Assembly (NCBI GenBank): GCA_014529385.2
Contig: CM043955.1
Coordinates: 141,390,640 to 141,454,639, forward strand
Source: Adiantum capillus-veneris
Taxonomy: Eukaryota > Streptophyta > Polypodiopsida > Polypodiales > Pteridaceae
Reading direction: 5' to 3'
Length of the DNA stretch: 64,000 nucleotides
The stretch's first letter is position 1, and each line of letters begins with the position of its first letter. The translations under genes were made by a program, and so were the position numbers. The notes beneath the pieces are model-generated. The model searched no databases. It was given only the letters and a program-made list of their open reading frames with translations, and had not been told where the DNA came from. Shown here in pieces: positions 61,672 to 64,000 of this stretch.

Positions 61672-62450
61672 CCCTAACTTTATTTATATCAAGATATGTA
61701 CAAAATTGAGATCTCATTGAGAAGCTAGAGGGGTATCTTTTTATTCCATTACGATATATACAAAGGTTAGCTCTGCTAAAAAGTTATATGATTCTTAGAG
61801 CCGGATTCCCAGGGACATAGTGGTACAATCAATAGGTAATTGTGGATAAGTTTTTACAATCCATTATTTTGTCTGAGTAACAATGCTTATACACATCCTT
61901 GCAGGGTTCATAGAATACAAGACTCTTATTTTAATAAAAGATGTCAGGGACGGATCAAATGGGTTTGATCCTGTAAGTAAGGATCACTTTCACCACTTTA
62001 TTGAAAACCCATTCATTTAAGGTCATGTCAAGGCCATCATCAGAGATAACAGTGTAGTCATTCCTAGTAGTACCAAGGAAGTAGTTAAGCTAGATAACTC
62101 ACGGTGCTTCTCCCTATCGAAGCTTCTTTAGATTAGAGGAGAGGATTTTGAGCTTCCTCAAATTGATGTGGAAGATGCCACCCTCGCATTCCCATGAAAG
62201 TTCCCATCACCTTTGGGTTATTGTTGATGAAGGAGAGAAAGCCTTCATCAAAATCTTTGTCATGTTGCATCAAAAATCAAAATTGAAGAGTGAGAAGCCT
62301 CAAAATACATTATCTCAAAGATCTTGAACTTGCGATACTCAATGTTGGCATCTTCCTGAAACATCAATGCTCGTAATTTCTCGAACTTAAGTCTCCAATT
62401 TATTTTCCAAGTTTTCAAACAATAACAATTTTTTCAGTTTCCTAACCTAG

Positions 62451-62462
62451 GCTATGATACCA
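62451..62462 (-). promoter_or_regulatory. Primer binding site of H2 (initiator Met tRNA)
   Basis: On the minus strand TGGTATCATAGC starts two bases after the LTR end, one base away from TGGTATCAGAGC. Confidence 0.9.
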
Positions 62463-62464
62463 CG

Positions 62465-62513
62465 TGTGAGGTTCCTGTGCCGTTACCATATCCATTTGTC
62501 AATAGGAGGGTAC
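62465..62513 (-). repeat. H3 LTR end fragment, 49 bp
   Basis: It matches the first 49 bases of the LTR at 58073 (plus-strand order) and stops where element I begins. The rest of the LTR is expected beyond the right edge of the window, on the far side of element I. Confidence 0.8.
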
Positions 62514-63719
62514 TGATAGGTCTTTCCACAGTTGTTCAGTCTCAATAAGAAGCACTAATAATTGTTGGAAGTGAGTTGACACAAGTAAGAAAGATGAGAG
62601 ACTTCTAAATACTAGGCACAAAGAAAAATAAAGATTGGGAGAGAAAAGAAGGAAAACACACTATACGCCTCTCGCACAAACTTGAGCTGAAATAAGGAGT
62701 GTGGCACACCTTTTACTTGATTTCAGCAAGCTTGATGTCGATTCGATGAAAGAGCAAGAAGATATTCTCTTGAATGTGTTTCTTTATCCCCGACAATAAG
62801 GTTTTATTGATAAGAGATAATTACATAGAGCATATGAGAGTTTACAATGCTAATTGTGAGGGCAAGAGTAGTATATGGTGATAGTAGTACGAGCTTGGCT
62901 TAATAGAGTGGAGGAGGTTGTCTTGTGAGAGCTTGGCTTGATAGATTTTGGCTTGATAGTATGGAGATTCTTGGCTCAAGAGAGCTTGGCTGAATAGTGT
63001 AGAGATGCTTGGCTCAATAGATCTTATCTTGGTTTGTTGGAAGTGTGGTTGAGAGGTTAGGTCTTACCTTGATACAATACAATTTAATGAAATGCAATGT
63101 GATACAATGCCCAAGTGAGGGAATAAGGGCCCTATTTATAGGTGAACTTGCCTCCTTAAGAAAAAGATATTTGGTAGCATTTGATGAGCCACCTTTTCCA
63201 CCATGTGAAGAATATGAGTACTTGTCTATTTGATTCTCCAATTTTTTTAATCTCAAAAAATCTCCTTGTTGGTGATGACACTTGTCCTTTTAGAGGTCTT
63301 TTTGTCCTACTAGAAGTCTTCTTCTTGCCACTTGCCCTTTCTCTTAGATGATTCTAGACTTAAAAGTCTTAGGTTTGCTTAAGTTGTCATTTTCTTCCAA
63401 AAATAAATGCATCATGGTGGATGTAAGTATGCCATGCAACCCTTGACTAAAGTTAATAAGAGGATTTTAAAATGATGCATAGTAGGAAAAAGACAACTAG
63501 TGCATTGGCTTATGTCAAGATGGGCTCATCCTAAATATGCATGAGGGTTAAATATCATAAAGAAAATCAGATGAGGTAAGAAAATTACTTTGGGACTAAT
63601 TTATAAGATAAGGTATATAATTTTACCTTATATATTATGGACAATGTTCCCATGCTTCTAAATATATGCATCACGGTGTTCATCACCTGTTCTTATTATG
63701 TATGTGCTATTGCATGGCA
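62514..63719 (-). repeat. 3' LTR of element I, about 1.2 kb
   Basis: On the minus strand it starts TGCCATGCAATAGC and ends AAGACCTATCA. A TATAAATA box lies at 63140-63133. A purine tract, TTTAGAGGGGGTGAA on the minus strand (63734-63720), stands just before the start. The expected target duplication is GGTAC (62509-62513). Confidence 0.78.
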
Positions 63720-63784
63720 TTCACCCCCTCTAAACCTACACATCCTCCGGTATGTGCCATATTTGGTCTTTGGAGGTTCAATCC

Positions 63785-63997
63785 TCATGACGGTATGTTG
63801 TCCACATCCTCCTCATCTTCATCTCTTTCTGGTGAATCTGATTCTTCATCTTCATTAGCATCAAATGTTGCAATGTACTCATCCCTTCTTTTGAAAACTT
63901 TGATCCTTTTTCCAACAATAGGAACCTTTATTTCTGTCCCATCAAGCTCACTTAAGGTATAAGTGGTGTTTTTGTGCACATGCTTGATATGGGCCAA
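63785..63997 (-). CDS. Integrase C-terminal end of element I (partial)
   Basis: The 70 residues HIKHVHKNTTYTLSELDGTE, then KVPIVGKRIKVFKRRDEY, match the C-terminal domain of plant Ty3/gypsy integrases, where a Tyr-x-Leu-x-x-Leu-Asp-Gly strand and a Gly-x-x-Leu/Ile-Lys-x-Phe end are typical. An acidic tail (DANEDEESDSPERDEDEEDV) follows and ends 50 bases before the polypurine tract. The rest of pol lies past the right edge, so I cannot say whether it is intact. No stop interrupts the part seen. Confidence 0.8.
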   Translation of the reverse strand: MAHIKHVHKNTTYTLSELDGTEIKVPIVGKRIKVFKRRDEYIATFDANEDEESDSPERDEDEEDVDNIPS

Positions 63998-64000
63998 ACC

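Larger units (their letters stand above)
60695..62464 (-). mobile_element. Internal region of H2, gag replaced by an E5-type LTR piece
   Basis: 60695-61044 matches the gag tail region of H1 (56113-56467). 61672-62464 matches the H1 leader. About 860 bp of gag between them is missing and the E5-type LTR segment 61045-61671 stands in its place. No functional gene remains. Confidence 0.8.

Overview
The window is nuclear DNA from a land plant, made almost entirely of nested and decayed transposable elements. The evidence is Ty3/gypsy LTR retrotransposon domains on both strands, a CACTA (En/Spm) DNA transposon whose genes have GT-AG introns, initiator-Met tRNA primer sites and long plant-style microsatellites. 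I see no host protein gene, rRNA, tRNA or CRISPR array. The species cannot be named from the sequence.

Layout. (A) 1-7595, minus strand: a degenerate Ty3/gypsy element with 5' LTR, gag, protease, RT, RNase H, integrase and extra open frames after pol. (B) 7648-20537, plus strand: a second Ty3/gypsy element with 5' LTR, primer site, gag with three zinc knuckles, protease, RT and RNase H. B is split between RT and RNase H by a precisely delimited 8,569-bp CACTA element (11468-20036, TTT target duplication). Removing the insert and one TTT copy lets the B reading frame continue. The CACTA element carries a nine-exon tnp2-type transposase gene on the plus strand and a second four-exon gene on the minus strand. 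Their promoters sit so that each first exon lies inside the other gene's first intron, and both introns contain the same array of palindromes.

(A') 20538-20837 plus 34110-34335: a fragment of an A-type element, split by (C) 20838-34109. C is a minus-strand LTR retrotransposon with 3.5-kb LTRs, an initiator-Met primer site and an internal region reduced to an integrase remnant. Its 5' LTR is itself split by (D) 28682-31287, a solo-LTR-like insert. The C LTRs carry a 160-bp tandem array and, just upstream of a TATA box, a tandem CCAAT-box array.

34336-36202 is unassigned. 36203-52860 (plus strand) holds Tat/Athila-like relics: an LTR and primer site with a long microsatellite-rich leader and gag relic (E5), a pol with two RNase H domains (E), a pol deletion derivative (F) and another gag (G), with related LTR pieces between them. 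52942-62513 (minus strand) is an LTR-internal-LTR-internal-LTR tandem array (H1/H2/H3). 62514-64000 is the 3' LTR and integrase tail of a further minus-strand element (I), which runs off the window.

The order of events can be read from the nesting: CACTA into B; C into A' and D into C; I into H3. The most interesting unit is the CACTA element. It combines mutually nested divergent promoters, an intronic palindrome array built on the element's own end pentamers, and a TTACCGC motif shared by both ends and the minus-gene promoter. Together these suggest a self-regulating transposon.
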